The notes under the pieces were generated by a model, which was not told the origin of the DNA, made no database searches, and saw only the letters and a program-made list of their open reading frames with translations. A program made the translations under genes and the position numbers. A DNA stretch of 64,000 bases from Ischnura elegans (Eukaryota; Arthropoda; Insecta; Odonata; Coenagrionidae). Within the stretch, counting starts at the first letter, position 1, and each line of letters opens with the position of its first letter. The DNA lies in assembly GCF_921293095.1 (NCBI RefSeq), contig NC_060248.1, forward strand, positions 129,654,972 through 129,718,971. The letters are read 5' to 3'. This document shows, piece after piece, positions 47,601 through 59,065 of this stretch.

Positions 47601-47751
47601 TATTTTTTGACATTTCACAAACAGTGTATATTGTATATTCTTGGTACTGTAAACGTTTGTCTAATATTTTATAATATGCTTGCATTGACGTTATCGAGGG
47701 GTTAGGTGGAAGAGGGGACTTTCCAGTCTCAACCTCGCCCGAATAAAGGCA

Positions 47752-47791
<40 letters not shown>
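44668..47791 (+). pseudogene. Jockey-superfamily LINE ORF2, 5'-truncated, one internal stop
   Basis: A single frame runs 44668-47325 apart from one TAG at 46855-46857. The endonuclease C-half has YIGSVYRPPK (about residue 45), LTGDFNSN (about 71) and the SSHD motif. The reverse transcriptase has AQGSDGIPLEF, FRPISFLSIISKALEKLV, YQSGFRHGHSTTTALVK, LLDFSKAFDSLDKD (about residue 498), GAPQGSILGPLLFSLYINDC and LYADDLQIY (catalytic YADD near 587). Beyond the stop, the C-terminal domain continues intact: MNRCIRFIFNLQLSDHI and CREWNNLNLSIRNSSSLASF. The 3' flank ends in GAATAAAGGC and a TTA microsatellite (47754-47791), typical of a LINE tail. The low mutation load implies a fairly recent insertion. 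Confidence 0.93.
47754..47791 (+). repeat. (TTA)n microsatellite tail of the LINE
   Basis: About twelve TTA/ATT triplets directly after the AATAAA-containing LINE 3' end, acting as its tail. Confidence 0.9.
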
Positions 47792-47792
<1 letters not shown>

Positions 47793-49177
47793 CGAGTACG
47801 GACACGTAAAAGATAGGCGTGAAAACTCCATCTGCGAAAAAATTATGAAATTGAAAGTATGAAATGCTAAATATTGAATAAATATATTATAATTTTTCAA
47901 ACGTTTCAACTTCAGTGGTGAAGTATGTGATTAAAAAATAATTAAAGCACGGTCTTATCCTGTAACTCATGTCATAAATGATTAGCCTCATTCACTGAAT
48001 CGAATCACGTACTAGCTTTCTGTACGCGAGAGACTATTTATGCACTTTTTCTCAGCTTCTTTGCTTATTTATGCTTCATGTGACATTTTTTCCTATGCCC
48101 TTTGAAGGTTTAGTTAAATTAGCGCCAACGAGAGTGAGACATGTATCCCTATGTCAAATGCTAACTCAGCATAATATCCAGCTAGCATTATGCGAAAAAT
48201 CCACGGAGAAAAAAATCATTCGTCAGGATTCGAACCCGGATACCCCCTAAAAAAATTTTTTCACAAGTGGATTTTAGCACAATTTGTGCATTGTGGGTGA
48301 CTCTCGTAAAGTTACCACCGTGGCTAGTCCCGGTATACTTATAAAAAAAGAAACACTTATCCAGTCAGCAAACTGAAAAGGTGTTTGTCAGGGTTGGCTT
48401 ATCACAAGCATGTAAGCTACCTTCCATAAATGTTTACGAAACATGATAGTAATGTAAGAGGAGTTTGGCCCGTGATTTACTGCGTTCCTTGGGCCCTAAC
48501 TTCCTTTCTTCGCATGATTTATCGCTCACGGGCACTATAAAATTAATCTGAATTTATTCATTAGCGGCATACAAAGAACTCGAATCAATTTTGTCATATG
48601 GCAATTTTCCAACAAATACTCCAGTAATTTTCCTGGGCAATGGTTAGTACTTCCCGATTTCCAATGAAATTATTACATTTTATTAAATTATGGCGTATAC
48701 CCCTGTCTGTCCATCCCGTATTTCATTTATAGTTAAAGGGTTCCTAGAGCCCGTCCATATTAAGATAGTATTACTTACACTATACTAAGTCATCAACAAT
48801 ATATTCACTACAGCGAATCAGCATTCAACGCCCACTTAAACACCTTATAAAAACTGTAACAACTGTCACATAAAGCCTAAATAAGGTTTAAAAAAGGAGT
48901 ACTGATATCCGTATAAATAATCGGTTATAAACTAGGACTCAACAACAGCTGTCAGCTCCGAGTTCTCAACGCGACTCTAGTTAACAGAAGAATAACCAGC
49001 ATCGAAAACATTTTGTAGTACAAGACTTGGGAGCCTCTGATGAGCTCAGTTATAACCCCAGAACTTTTCCGCCACAACCACGCACAGTAAAGATGTACTC
49101 GGCGACGGAGCCACGAAGTGGTAAGAGACAAACGTTGAGTCCAAATTTGAGTCTAAAGATAGGCAGAACCTCGCAAA
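47792..49177. other. Intergenic with a possible SINE remnant
   Basis: Apart from the tRNA-like block near 48210-48345 nothing recognisable was seen. The sequence is AT-rich with short open frames. Confidence 0.4.
48210..48345 (-). mobile_element. Possible tRNA-derived SINE remnant
   Basis: On the minus strand a B box, GGTATCCGGGTTCGAATCCT, lies downstream of an A-box-like TAGCCACGGTGG. The spacing between them (about 80 bp) is longer than in a tRNA gene and the stem partners are missing, so it is not a functional tRNA. Confidence 0.45.
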
Positions 49178-49465
49178 GGAGCCCGAAAGAAAACATTGCG
49201 ACAGCCCAACGTGAGTGTGGACGTGGGTTACCTCGGTACATTCCATCCGCTAATCTTAATTCTGATTGGGCTAATGCTAATGGAGTTTGACTCTAGATTC
49301 GATGGCTAGGTCGCGTCCACCTCCGTCCTCGTCGGCTCTTGGTTGCTTACGAGTGAGGGATGCAGGTCGCTCTATGTACCAACCTGTCAAGTTTTCACCG
49401 ACCCGGCCCCATCAGTTTAAAGTAGGACTACTGGGTGTCTACATGTTTGGAAAACGATAGTACTT
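49178..49465 (+). repeat. Dispersed repeat, copy 1 (possible SINE)
   Basis: Homologous to 54678-54930: GAGCCCGAAAGAAAACA, GCCCAACGTG, CTCGTCGGC, GAGTGAGGGATGCAG/GCATTGAGTGCCAAC, CCGACCCGGCCCCATCA and CTGGGTGTCTACA, then AAAACGATAxTACTT. The copies are about 75-80 percent alike by eye. Confidence 0.7.
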
Positions 49466-49849
49466 ACATTCTACGTATGAGGGAAGAATGGGAAAGTTTC
49501 GAAAAGTAATCGCGCGATTATCAAATGAATCCTAATGTAAACCACCTCTAACATTTTCTGTGCAATGTATAGTGCCATCTTACGATTATTCGCGAGTGTA
49601 TTGGAAATTTTGTGGCTTGTCTACGTATATGACGGCGTTGATAGAAATTCCTATTATCAATAAAAACCGTAAATTACTCTCACTGTAGCGTTCATTTTAT
49701 TAAAAATATATTAATATGTGTTGTTAGTCGTGATATCTATTTTTCGAAATTGAATTCAAAATGGTGTAGCCTATCTACACACATGACGACGTTGATGTAA
49801 ATACCTATTCTATTTAGCAATCGCTGATTGATAATAATCGTGAAATATT

Positions 49850-50225
49850 TCAAATACGTGTCGTTATGGCGTGTTGTGAGACTTGGACGTTGACAGCAGC
49901 AGAGAAGTCCAGAGTGGAAGCATTCGAAATGCGGTGCTACCGGAGAATGATAAAGATAAAGTTGATGAAGCGAATAGGTGCTATAGACGAATGATGAATG
50001 TGAAATGGATCGACTAATGAGTATATGATACGATGTATGATATGAGATATGACTTAAGTATAACGAGGAAGTGCCAAGAAAAGTGGGAGAAAAGAGAAAT
50101 ATTCTAAAATCCTTAGGATAAGACGGGAAAATTGAGTTGGCAATAATATGAGCCATGATAATCTAATGAAAACAATGTTAGAAGGACAGGTGGAAGGAAA
50201 GAAGGGCAAGGTAAGTCCCCGAATG
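49850..50225 (+). pseudogene. LINE ORF C-terminal remnant (RTE-like)
   Basis: Encodes CETWTLTAAEKSRVEAFEMR followed by CYRRMIKI, then with frameshifts a block ending MLEGQVEGKKGKG. ExWTL...RLEAFEMxCYRRML and EGxxEGKxGKGRPR are hallmarks of the C-terminal region of common arthropod non-LTR elements. Stops and frame breaks in between make it a dead fragment. Confidence 0.75.
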
Positions 50226-51655
50226 TGACATTTCGGATAACGAATAATGTTTTTACGTAAAGAATTATTTCCTCTGAAATAGAGAAAATTAAAATACCTT
50301 TATCGTTGAAAAAAATCATTTTTTTATAGCCTGTCATGGAACTTTGTTAAAAAAAGGTGGATTTCTGAAAAACAGCTGCATTTCTAGAGATTGCATTTGA
50401 TATTCTGTAAATAATTGTGGGCCCTTACGGATGAAGGCACAAGCATTCTTCTACTTGACAATTCGCAGTGTGAATGCCTCGTCTTCCGAAAAATCATTAT
50501 CAGCCCGTTGCGTGCGAGAGGTGAGTATGTCGTGTGCGAATCTCCACGTCCGCCTTCAAAAATAATACAGCGTGATACCTCTGGCTTTAAGCTAATCTAT
50601 TTAATGTTAACAGATTACTTTGTTGTGTTTCAACGCTAGAATTGTGTGTATTGGAGTGCTTGGAACGGCAGAGCAAAACGTGTCTCATCTCATTTGATGC
50701 CTCCTCTATGCAGAGAATAACCCAACATGGAATAATTACCGTAAGTGTACCTCATTGGAGTTTTTGGTTGGCAATCGAGTAAAACTCGTCGGCCTTCTTG
50801 AAACGATTACTTTTGCAGTGATTTGTAGTAAATTGTAGCAATTACTTTTACGAAATGCAAGTTTTATTTTTAATTTACTACTTACGTTGGAAGAGGAATC
50901 GGTACTATCGATGTAATCGTTAATTGCTCCTAATCGACGCTAACATTATAGGTTTTACTGATTTGCCTAGGCCTACGTATAACTTCTAATCCTTGAGTAT
51001 CAAAATTTCCTTGCTTAGGTTCAACCACTCTTATGTTGTAGCCAACAACACAAATGGGTACAATAGTTATCATTGTATGCATCGCGAGTTAAAGTGCAAC
51101 TTTAGCTATTTCTGATTCTAGTTTTCCATATTTTTACTCCAATATTCGACATTAATTGCCAAGTGGTCTTTAGAGTGGACAATTTAGAAGAAGTTAATAT
51201 AATTTTACTGATTACTTTTAAAATCAGTAATTTATACCCGTAAATGATTACCTTTTAAAAAGTAACTGCAATATAGCCGAGTTTCTTTTTCTCAGCACTT
51301 TTACCAACACTGCTCATTGGATAAATATACGATAACGGGCAAGTGGTGGAGGGTTAATTTCACTGGCATCCGAGAAGGTGATTGATTACCGAAGAGCAAT
51401 ATGAAATATTTGACATCTGGTGAGACCTGACTTCATTTTCCATTTCGCTGATTGTCATTTTGGTACCACTAGATTCGTGCAGCCGAGCTTCTTAACCAGG
51501 TGAGATTCTACAGCCTCGAATTAATATTGATACGACTCCCTTCGTTCTGTGTAACGGAATTAATTACGTTCGACTGTTTTAGTTACTCCGGTAATCAAAG
51601 GCTCATTTCCGTGTCTGAAAACTTCGCGGTGCCCCTCCGCTTGATTAAACTGTGG
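50226..51655. other. Intergenic, nothing recognised
   Basis: No exon, LINE motif or repeat pair was recognised on either strand. Short open frames only. Confidence 0.4.
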
Positions 51656-52308
51656 TATTAACATTAAAGCAACGGACGAAGTGAAGTACCTGGGAGTTAT
51701 GATAACTTACAACAATCGTGGGGAACACATATAAGGAATATTTCTGGCAGAGTCCAAAAGAAGTTAAGATTCGTGAAGCGTATTGTGGGAAGATTTTCGG
51801 ATGAAAAACTGAAAGAGAGGTGCTATTTTACGCTCTTCCTGTCCACACCTTGAATATGCAGCAAGCATATGGGATGCGGTGCAGAAAGACATAATCCGCG
51901 AGCTGAACAAAGTACCAATAAAAGCTGCACGATTCGTAATAGAACTCGTACGGGCGAACAGACAGCGTTACCCAGCGAAGTAGCCACCGAAGACTCGGTG
52001 GCTGCGCGATAGGCTAAGATTGTTTGAACAATTGAGAATAGATATCTTTAAGAGTGACATTGAGAACATAATAGTATTAGAGCCCCTCTATATTTCCAGG
52101 TCCGACAGAAGCAATAAATTAAAAGAGATATTTTGGCGAACGGATAGATGTGTGATTTCGTTTTTCCCCCGAACCATAAAGGACTTTTAAAAAATGCTAG
52201 CCGTTATTTCGTTAGAGCATTTTCTTTCATATGTAAACGGCTTTTGTCCTAACACCCCCTGCCGCACGCCTTTTTAGGCGGCTTGCGGGGTAGTATGTAG
52301 ATGTAAAC
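51656..52308 (+). mobile_element. CR1-like LINE 3' fragment
   Basis: The first 300 bases match 37835-38130 closely (AAGTACCTGGGAGTTATGAT, GGGAACACATATAAGGAATA, CTTGAATATGCAGCAAGC). It encodes the C-terminal VKYLGV...LEYAASIWD region with several indels. It runs to the 3' terminus CACGCCTTTTTAGGCGGC and GTAGTATGTAGATGTA. 5'-truncated insertion. Confidence 0.85.
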
Positions 52309-53249
52309 TAAAGGGCAGTGAGTGCAACGAGGCCCGGTGCTAAGATTGGCTACATTCAGTTCGTGTTCCGCTCCCGTCGGGTATGGATGAGTTCTCACTC
52401 CGTGTGGTTGACTCAACGCTATGCATCGCCGGTTTAGTTTCCGGCTAACTGTGTGAAAATAGTTGCCTTCATTGAGTGGAAGCCTTATTTGTGTAAAGAA
52501 AAGTGTGCTAAATCGAGCTTACAGGAGTTATATCCGCCATGCCTACAACATCTTTCTGGCATTAGTTCGCGTGCAAAGTGGAACACATCTACACGGAATA
52601 CAACTTCCATCAATAGCGATACCTGCCGTTAAACCTTCCATGGATTTTCTCTACAGGAGTCGCTGACATCGAAGGGATTGAATCAAGAGGACAATCCTGG
52701 AAATGTGTGTACTGCCAAAATTTACGAAAGACATCCCGTATGGACAGAAGTAAATCGGAAGGTAAATCCCTTCAGGAAATATTTTATTTGTTCATAGTGA
52801 ATATAAAATAACTAAATGTAACGGATCAAAAAAACTAGGGAACACTATTCATAAGCCATACGATAAATTGGGAGACAGGTTGAAGTTAATTGAATCGCAG
52901 GGTAAAATATTAGAGAAATTTTTAGATCAAATATCCAAATTGCAAAGTGAAAATGTGGTGCTGAAGACGCAACTTTCTGACGCACTAAACCGTTCTGATG
53001 GCCTTGCGAAACGCATGTTAGGTATTAAGACGAAATTTCATGGCATCCCCAGCCAATGTGATGAAAATATGGTAGTAGTAGTGAATAAAGTTTGTGCTGC
53101 ATTAGATGCAGAAATAAATAGTAGCCTAATTGTCCACTACTACCCGGTTAAGACGAAATCTAGTTGGGAAACAGGTGGAATTCAACTCCGAATTCTGAAT
53201 CAGCACGTAAATGATAAGCTGTTAGCTAAGTGCCAAGTAATTTTTTATT

Positions 53250-54925
53250 CTATTCGACTCTTGACCTTGTAATCCTACCTCCTAATGATGTACAATCGTT
53301 TTCAATAATATCATAGACATCCACGTGTCCCATTTTAATGAGTTAAAATAATTTTCATACCCTAGGGCTATAAAATGATTTCAACTACGAATGTATCTGG
53401 TTAGTTATCGAGTATTGCCGATACTATAAGTCGGGATTTTACTCAATGGATATTTGACAGCGATTAGCCGCAAGGAAATTAAGATACAACCACTGCCATC
53501 TCCCCGACTTATTTTACCTCAGTGATTTAATCTGTTTAGAAAGAAATGTGTTAAGGTAGATAGAGGCATTATTTTTATAAATATAGTATTGACTCTTGTA
53601 TACTCTATTATTTTATAAAATGTAAAAGAGAATAATTAATTCGATTTTAAACCCTCCCACATTTCACCGCAACAACCGCACACGTAATATATAGAGCGCA
53701 CATGCAAGCTATAGAGCCACAACTTCGTAAGTCAGAAACGGTGAGTCACGTATGAAAATGAAAAGAGGATATACCATGCCGCGAAGTCAACCTTTTCCCG
53801 GGGAGATATCGCGGAACAAAATATCGAATTGATGCAAAGATATCGTACTGCCCACTAATTTCATTCCACTCCTCACAGCACGTGTTTCGATTTCTATATA
53901 GTCATAATCGGGTACAAACAAATTACTATTTCGGACAGAAATATATATCTTCAAAAGTAGCAGTGGCGAATACATATTACCCTTACGGGACCGCCCGCAT
54001 CGCCTAATATTTCAGAACCTAATTTGTAACTTTCTTATATCATAAGATAGCATTGTCTTGTATATGTGCGTATAATCATTTTGAATAAACCTATCTTAAT
54101 CTTTGCATATGACTTGATTATTCTTCATTACGATTAAAGTACAGGAGGCTCAAAATATCTTTTGCCCTCCCCCTTGAGTTTTTCTGTATCCGTTACTGAA
54201 AAGTAGTGAGGGTGAAGGATCAGAAGGAAGTAGGTGGAGGGGTTGTAGGAGAGGGCACAGACGGTAAGTCAAGAAGAGTTCATCATACAGACAACCTAAA
54301 TTCCGGACTTGCGTCATGTCACGTGGTAAAAAAGGTTTTGGGGAAGGAAGTGGGGTTAGGTAGCAGTCAGGGGAGTACATTTAAGATGGGGGAGTGACTA
54401 AAAAACCCATTGCCGTTCAGTAAGTCACATTTCTTCCTTTTCTTTTTCACCATTTCCCACTTTTCGGCCGCACCTAAAATAAGCCGTTTTTCTTGGAACT
54501 GAATAATTTAATATCGAAAATTTGATGCATGTTTGTGTGCCATTCGGCGCTTTGAAAAGTTGGGTCACGGTTCCCCAAGCACCTTTTGCGTTCGGACACA
54601 CGAGTAAAGAAGTTCCTCCCAGTGTGACCGATATACACCCCCTCAAGTGAGTCACATCATAGTTTGTACTTGCCGCTGAGCCCGAAAGAAAACACTCCGA
54701 TGGCCCAACGTGTGCGTGAGTTTCCTCAGCGCATTGCAACCGCTAGGGTTTTTGCCCCGGGAGTTCGAATCCCATTTCGCTAGCCAGGCTGCATCCGCGT
54801 CCGACCTCGTCGGCGACGTAAAGGCAAAGGAAGCAGCTCGCATTGAGTGCCAACCCTGTAAGTGGTCACCAACACGGCCCCATCAATGAAATGGGACTGG
54901 TAGGTGTCTGCACATTATTGAAAAC
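53250..54925. other. Insertion interrupting LINE ORF1
   Basis: AT-rich DNA without coding motif (53250 to about 54430), then the dispersed repeat described separately at 54678-54930. Neither end shows an obvious inverted repeat, so it may be several events. Confidence 0.5.
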
Positions 54926-54930
54926 GATAA
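54678..54930 (+). repeat. Dispersed repeat, copy 2 (possible SINE)
   Basis: Homologous to 49178-49465. It includes GGGAGTTCGAATCCCATTTC, a good RNA polymerase III B box, suggesting a tRNA-derived SINE. Ends GGTAGGTGTCTGCAC and AAAACGATAATACTT at the junction with ORF1. Confidence 0.65.
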
Positions 54931-56793
54931 TACTTGTTTGCATCAATGAGACCCTTTGTGCTGGTAGAAAGGTGGCGCGGCATGATAAGCACTGTAAGCA
55001 TCTATGGATTCGCGGAGGTAAAATTTATTTGAGAAAAGTAGAAAAGGAGCCAGCAATTGTAGTTAGCATCATGGATGATGTAAAACATCTTTGATCGTTG
55101 CTTTTGTGATTCATAAGTCAATGATATTGAAGGTATACCTTGATTATAAGCCAATTTTATGGATATGAATAGTACTGTAAATGCCTTTAATGTAATGAAT
55201 TCCCAATTGATCGTCCATCAAAATATCCGAAGTGTTAGACGCAACTTTAATTTACTACTTTCACATTTAAATAGCATTTCACAATTACCCGATATTATAG
55301 CTTTGAATGAAATAGGAATACAATCTGATTAAATTAATGTATATACAGTGAGTGGGTAGGTACTATTCTTATGGAAGTTGTAATACTTCTGAAAGAGCAA
55401 GAGGTGTGTTAGCGTTTATAAGACATGACATAACAACCGTACTGAGGCCTTGTCATATAAACCCTACTGATTGCTTGTTGATCAATGTTTCATGCAAGTT
55501 TTGTATATTTGATCTCTTTGTCGTCTACAGGGACAAAAAATTTCTATTAATCAATTTGTTTCATATTTTGAACCCTAATCAAGGTGCATATATCAAAAAT
55601 TAGTAATGGTCAGTGATATGAATGTTCAGTTACTAATGCCCAGCTGCGACGCCAAGCAGTTGACAAATCTCATGAGTTCATGTGGCTTGACTACCTTAAT
55701 CAATGAAGCAACCAGAATGACTAGACAATGAGCTACCTGTTCAGATCATGTAATCACTCGGTGGTTTAACACATTTAATGTAGACCTCAAAGCCAAGTTT
55801 ATGCATATAGGTATAACGCATCACTCTCGAGTCCAACCCAATTCCAATCTTTCTGCTCGCGAAGAAAACGAAAGTACACCATCTAATGTCACTGCCGTAA
55901 ATCATTAAATGAAAATATTCGACTGTATTCTTGGGAAGTATTGTATGAAGAACATGAAATTTCCTAAACTTTTACTACATTTTCAACTACATTTTACTAA
56001 ACTTTTACTGTTAACATGTGTCAATGAGTCTTAAGTATGGTCAGGAATGAACGTGCCGTAAAATTAAAGCCCTGGATGACTGACTCCTCGATGAGCAAAG
56101 TTGCGCGTAAAAAAATCTTTTTCTAAAACTACGCCATCACCCGCACAATAACGGCTTGAGAAAAGAGTACGTAAAGATAAGAATAAACTGTGTATATGTG
56201 TCCGTAATGCGGCTAACTCCTATTACATGGAACAATTGGACAAAGTAAATCGAAATAAAAAGGAACAGTGCATGAACTAATACAAGGAAATCGGACCTTA
56301 AATGACCCAGTTATTATTGATATATACTTCAATAAGGAGTTCATAAGCACATTTGAGTCTCCTAAATTGTATCCATTTGTAAAAAATAATTCAATAATTG
56401 ATAATTAATCAAATAGTAAAAATCATCTAAGCCTAAACTCCTTTTTGGAACCAGTCACTACGCCTGATGTATTAAAAATTGCCAATAGCCAATCTTTAAA
56501 AAAGCTGCCCGTCCGGATCAAATAAATGCTGGATTGATAAAATTATCATATAGGACATTGCAGATGTACTCTGCCATTTCTTCAATGAAAGCTTGCCAAA
56601 TGTGAGGTTCCCTGCATCCTTGAAGCAAGAAATTATTGTTCCCGTTCGCGAAAAATTCGTACTACGCGGTATTCACAATTACCGTCCGATTTCTTTGCTC
56701 TAAATTTATTCTAACGTACTTAAAAAAACTTGTGAAAAGAATACTGGTAAATTTTCCGGAATAGGAAGTAGTTCTGTGACAATCAATATAGTT

Positions 56794-59065
56794 CGAGGGT
56801 CGTTCAATAAGTCTTTAGAAAAAGGTATAAGAACAAATTGTATTGGACCAATTATTATATATGTTTGATTTTAGTTTCCTTTCAGCTCTATACTTTTTTG
56901 TAAGCAAAAGTTGTTCTCTACAATCGGTAACAACAAAGAAACTATGGGATGGATACAGTTCAAACTTCAACTGTTGACGAGTCACAAGTGCTAATTTCTG
57001 ACTTATATTAGGCTGCTATTCTGGATAAGCGTTGCAAAAAATAGCATATGCTATTCTGCGGGTCATTATTGCAACGACCCCGTATTCTGAATGACGTGTA
57101 GTAATAATTTTGTTCGGAATAGCATCATGCTATTTCTTGCGCGAGCTATTTGGAAGCTCCGCCCCTTCCCGTATGAAAAACTTTCTGAACAGTTTGCGCA
57201 ACCAATGAGGGAGAAGATATTTTATATATTTTTCTGTATTTTATGGAATATTGACTTGCAATTACAAATAATTGCTTCATTTGCATTTAAAAATTATATT
57301 AAACCGTGGATTTATATAATACGCTTTGAAAATCTCGTTTAGGTAATCAGCTGATTGTTGTTGTTTTGATAATATCACAATGGCTTCAGACAGGTGGGTT
57401 AGGTCATAATTTTACTGTTATAATGATGATTTATCGGGCATAAATATTGAATCATTTACCTATATTCGATCGGTCCTTTATCGTGAGATATATGTTATGC
57501 GAAATAATCATTGAAAGCTAAATATGTTTGATTTTCTTCGTTATTGTCTTAGGCTTCGAAGTCTGTCTGTTCGTTGCATGTCAAAATAAATATGTGCCAA
57601 CTTTTATTGCTTTGATCGTGACGATATAGATTTACTGTATGGACTAGAAGCTTTCGTTTTTAATACTCACTTTATATTATATGACTCCCTAATTTCAGTA
57701 TTCAATCTCTGTTTAGGAACTGAAGTAGGTGGCAACGTCACAGCTGTGCTTTCATGTATTACGATGGAATAGTATCGATATTTCAGCTGCAGATTTGGAA
57801 AAAGCAGAGGGAGGTGATGGTGAATTTGAGGATGATGGAACAGCTGTGAAAAAGTGAATCTAGCAATAGTGAATCGTGTGGAAAGTGCTGTTGTGTCAGT
57901 TATCATTGTTTTGGTATCAGCTGATTATAATGTGCTCACTGAAATTTTTTATAGACCCTGAACTGTGCCGATATACTGAAAATTAATTGTGTGAATAACT
58001 TGCTTGGCTATAGAGGAAACAATTTGTATTGAATTCCACATGATATATATTGCGTTTATGATGTACATGAATATTCCATTAAACGTTTGTGGTGAATCAT
58101 ATTTGTTCGGAAACTTTATTGCTGTTCGGAGAAATCCTTTGTTTTCAAGCAAGTAATTCAAGTCGACTGCCCCTGTTATAATTTAGTAAATTTTAAGTTT
58201 TAATTGTAGAAGGTAGCGAATAGTGGGGAAAATAATTTCGACTCGTTGCATGTATTTGTATATACTGTCCAATTGAGGAAATGAACGGCTGATCAAAGTA
58301 TATGGTATTATTATGGTAATATATGGTTTTCATTGAAAGCTATAACTATTATTATATTTGGCGAGTTAGTGTGTTAACACAAGCTTGAAAATTTTCAAGG
58401 ATCGACCTCATAGCCTACATTGAGGATATTTTTAGTAGCAAGTCAAGTAATGAAATAAAATTATGAGTTGTAAATATGAATAAAACACGGAAAATTTGGG
58501 CTAATCGTAGTAATTCTTTGCATTAATTGTTATTGTTTTCGTACTGTCGATGAAGCAAGCTTGTGCTTCATATATTAAGCTCGAATGTTAATTTCTAACC
58601 AATTCACTTAACTAGTTAAATATTCATCACTTATGCTACTATTATTTAATTAAAATAAAGCAGATATCATTTTATTTTTGGCTATTATTCCATTTTTCAA
58701 TACTTGATTATGTTACTTTAACCTCAGAAAAACAATTCGACATCGCAATGCGCACGTTTTCTGGGTTGCAATACCGAATAGCTCGGCCTCGAAGACCGCG
58801 TAATATTATAGCAAGCCTACCGGTTGCAATTCGCCGTTCAGAATAGTGAATTGCTACGGGCCTATGCTATTCTGAGAATTACGTCTTCCGGTGTAGTAAA
58901 AACACGAATTGCAACCGTTCTGAATACCAAATAGCATAGGCGTTGCAATACGCTATATTATAGCAACATCGGTTGCAATATCGGAGAATAGCATAATGCT
59001 ATTCCATCCAGAATAGCAGCCGAGCAATTTTTCGGAAATTCCAAGGACTTATAGAACGAACCTCG
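56794..59065. mobile_element. Mariner-type TIR element inside LINE ORF2, itself interrupted
   Basis: Left end CGAGGGTCGTTCAATAAGTC, right end GACTTATAGAACGAACCTCG when read on the plus strand: imperfect inverted repeats of about 28-30 bp resembling mariner-type ends. Only about 220 bp (left) and 45 bp (right) belong to this element; the middle is a second element (57011-59021). No transposase frame remains. Confidence 0.75.
57011..59021. mobile_element. Inner TIR element, about 2 kb, with subterminal motif clusters
   Basis: Perfect 15-bp inverted ends GGCTGCTATTCTGGA and TCCAGAATAGCAGCC. Both subterminal regions are packed with GTTGCAAT/ATTGCAAC and GAATAGCAT/ATGCTATTC motifs (57030-57135 and 58740-59010), like transposase binding sites. 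A candidate start, ATGGCTTCAGACAG followed by GTGGGT, lies near 57380 but no transposase was recognised. Target duplication is unclear. PIF/Harbinger is a guess. Confidence 0.75.

Larger units (their letters stand above)
52656..55095 (+). pseudogene. LINE ORF1 with PHD finger and FP-like domain, split by an insertion
   Basis: From 52656: ADIEGIESRGQSWKCVYCQN, the last cysteine pair of a PHD-type finger. After a frameshift comes a coiled coil (52868 on; LIESQGKILEKFLDQISKLQ and LKTQLSDALN), then FHGIPSQCDENM and VNDKLLAKCQ of an RRM-like or FP-like fold. The C-terminal part resumes at about 54930: CINETLCAGRKVARHDK and KHLWIRGGKIYLRKVEKE, the segment typical of the FP (few-polyhedra protein-like) domain found in insect LINE ORF1 proteins. 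ORF1 proteins bind LINE RNA. Unrelated DNA (about 53250-54925) interrupts it. Confidence 0.7.

Noticed and set aside
54230-54400. Purine-rich plus-strand frame considered as an exon
   Set aside because: Low-complexity G/A-rich translation, no splice context, and located inside the insertion that breaks LINE ORF1.
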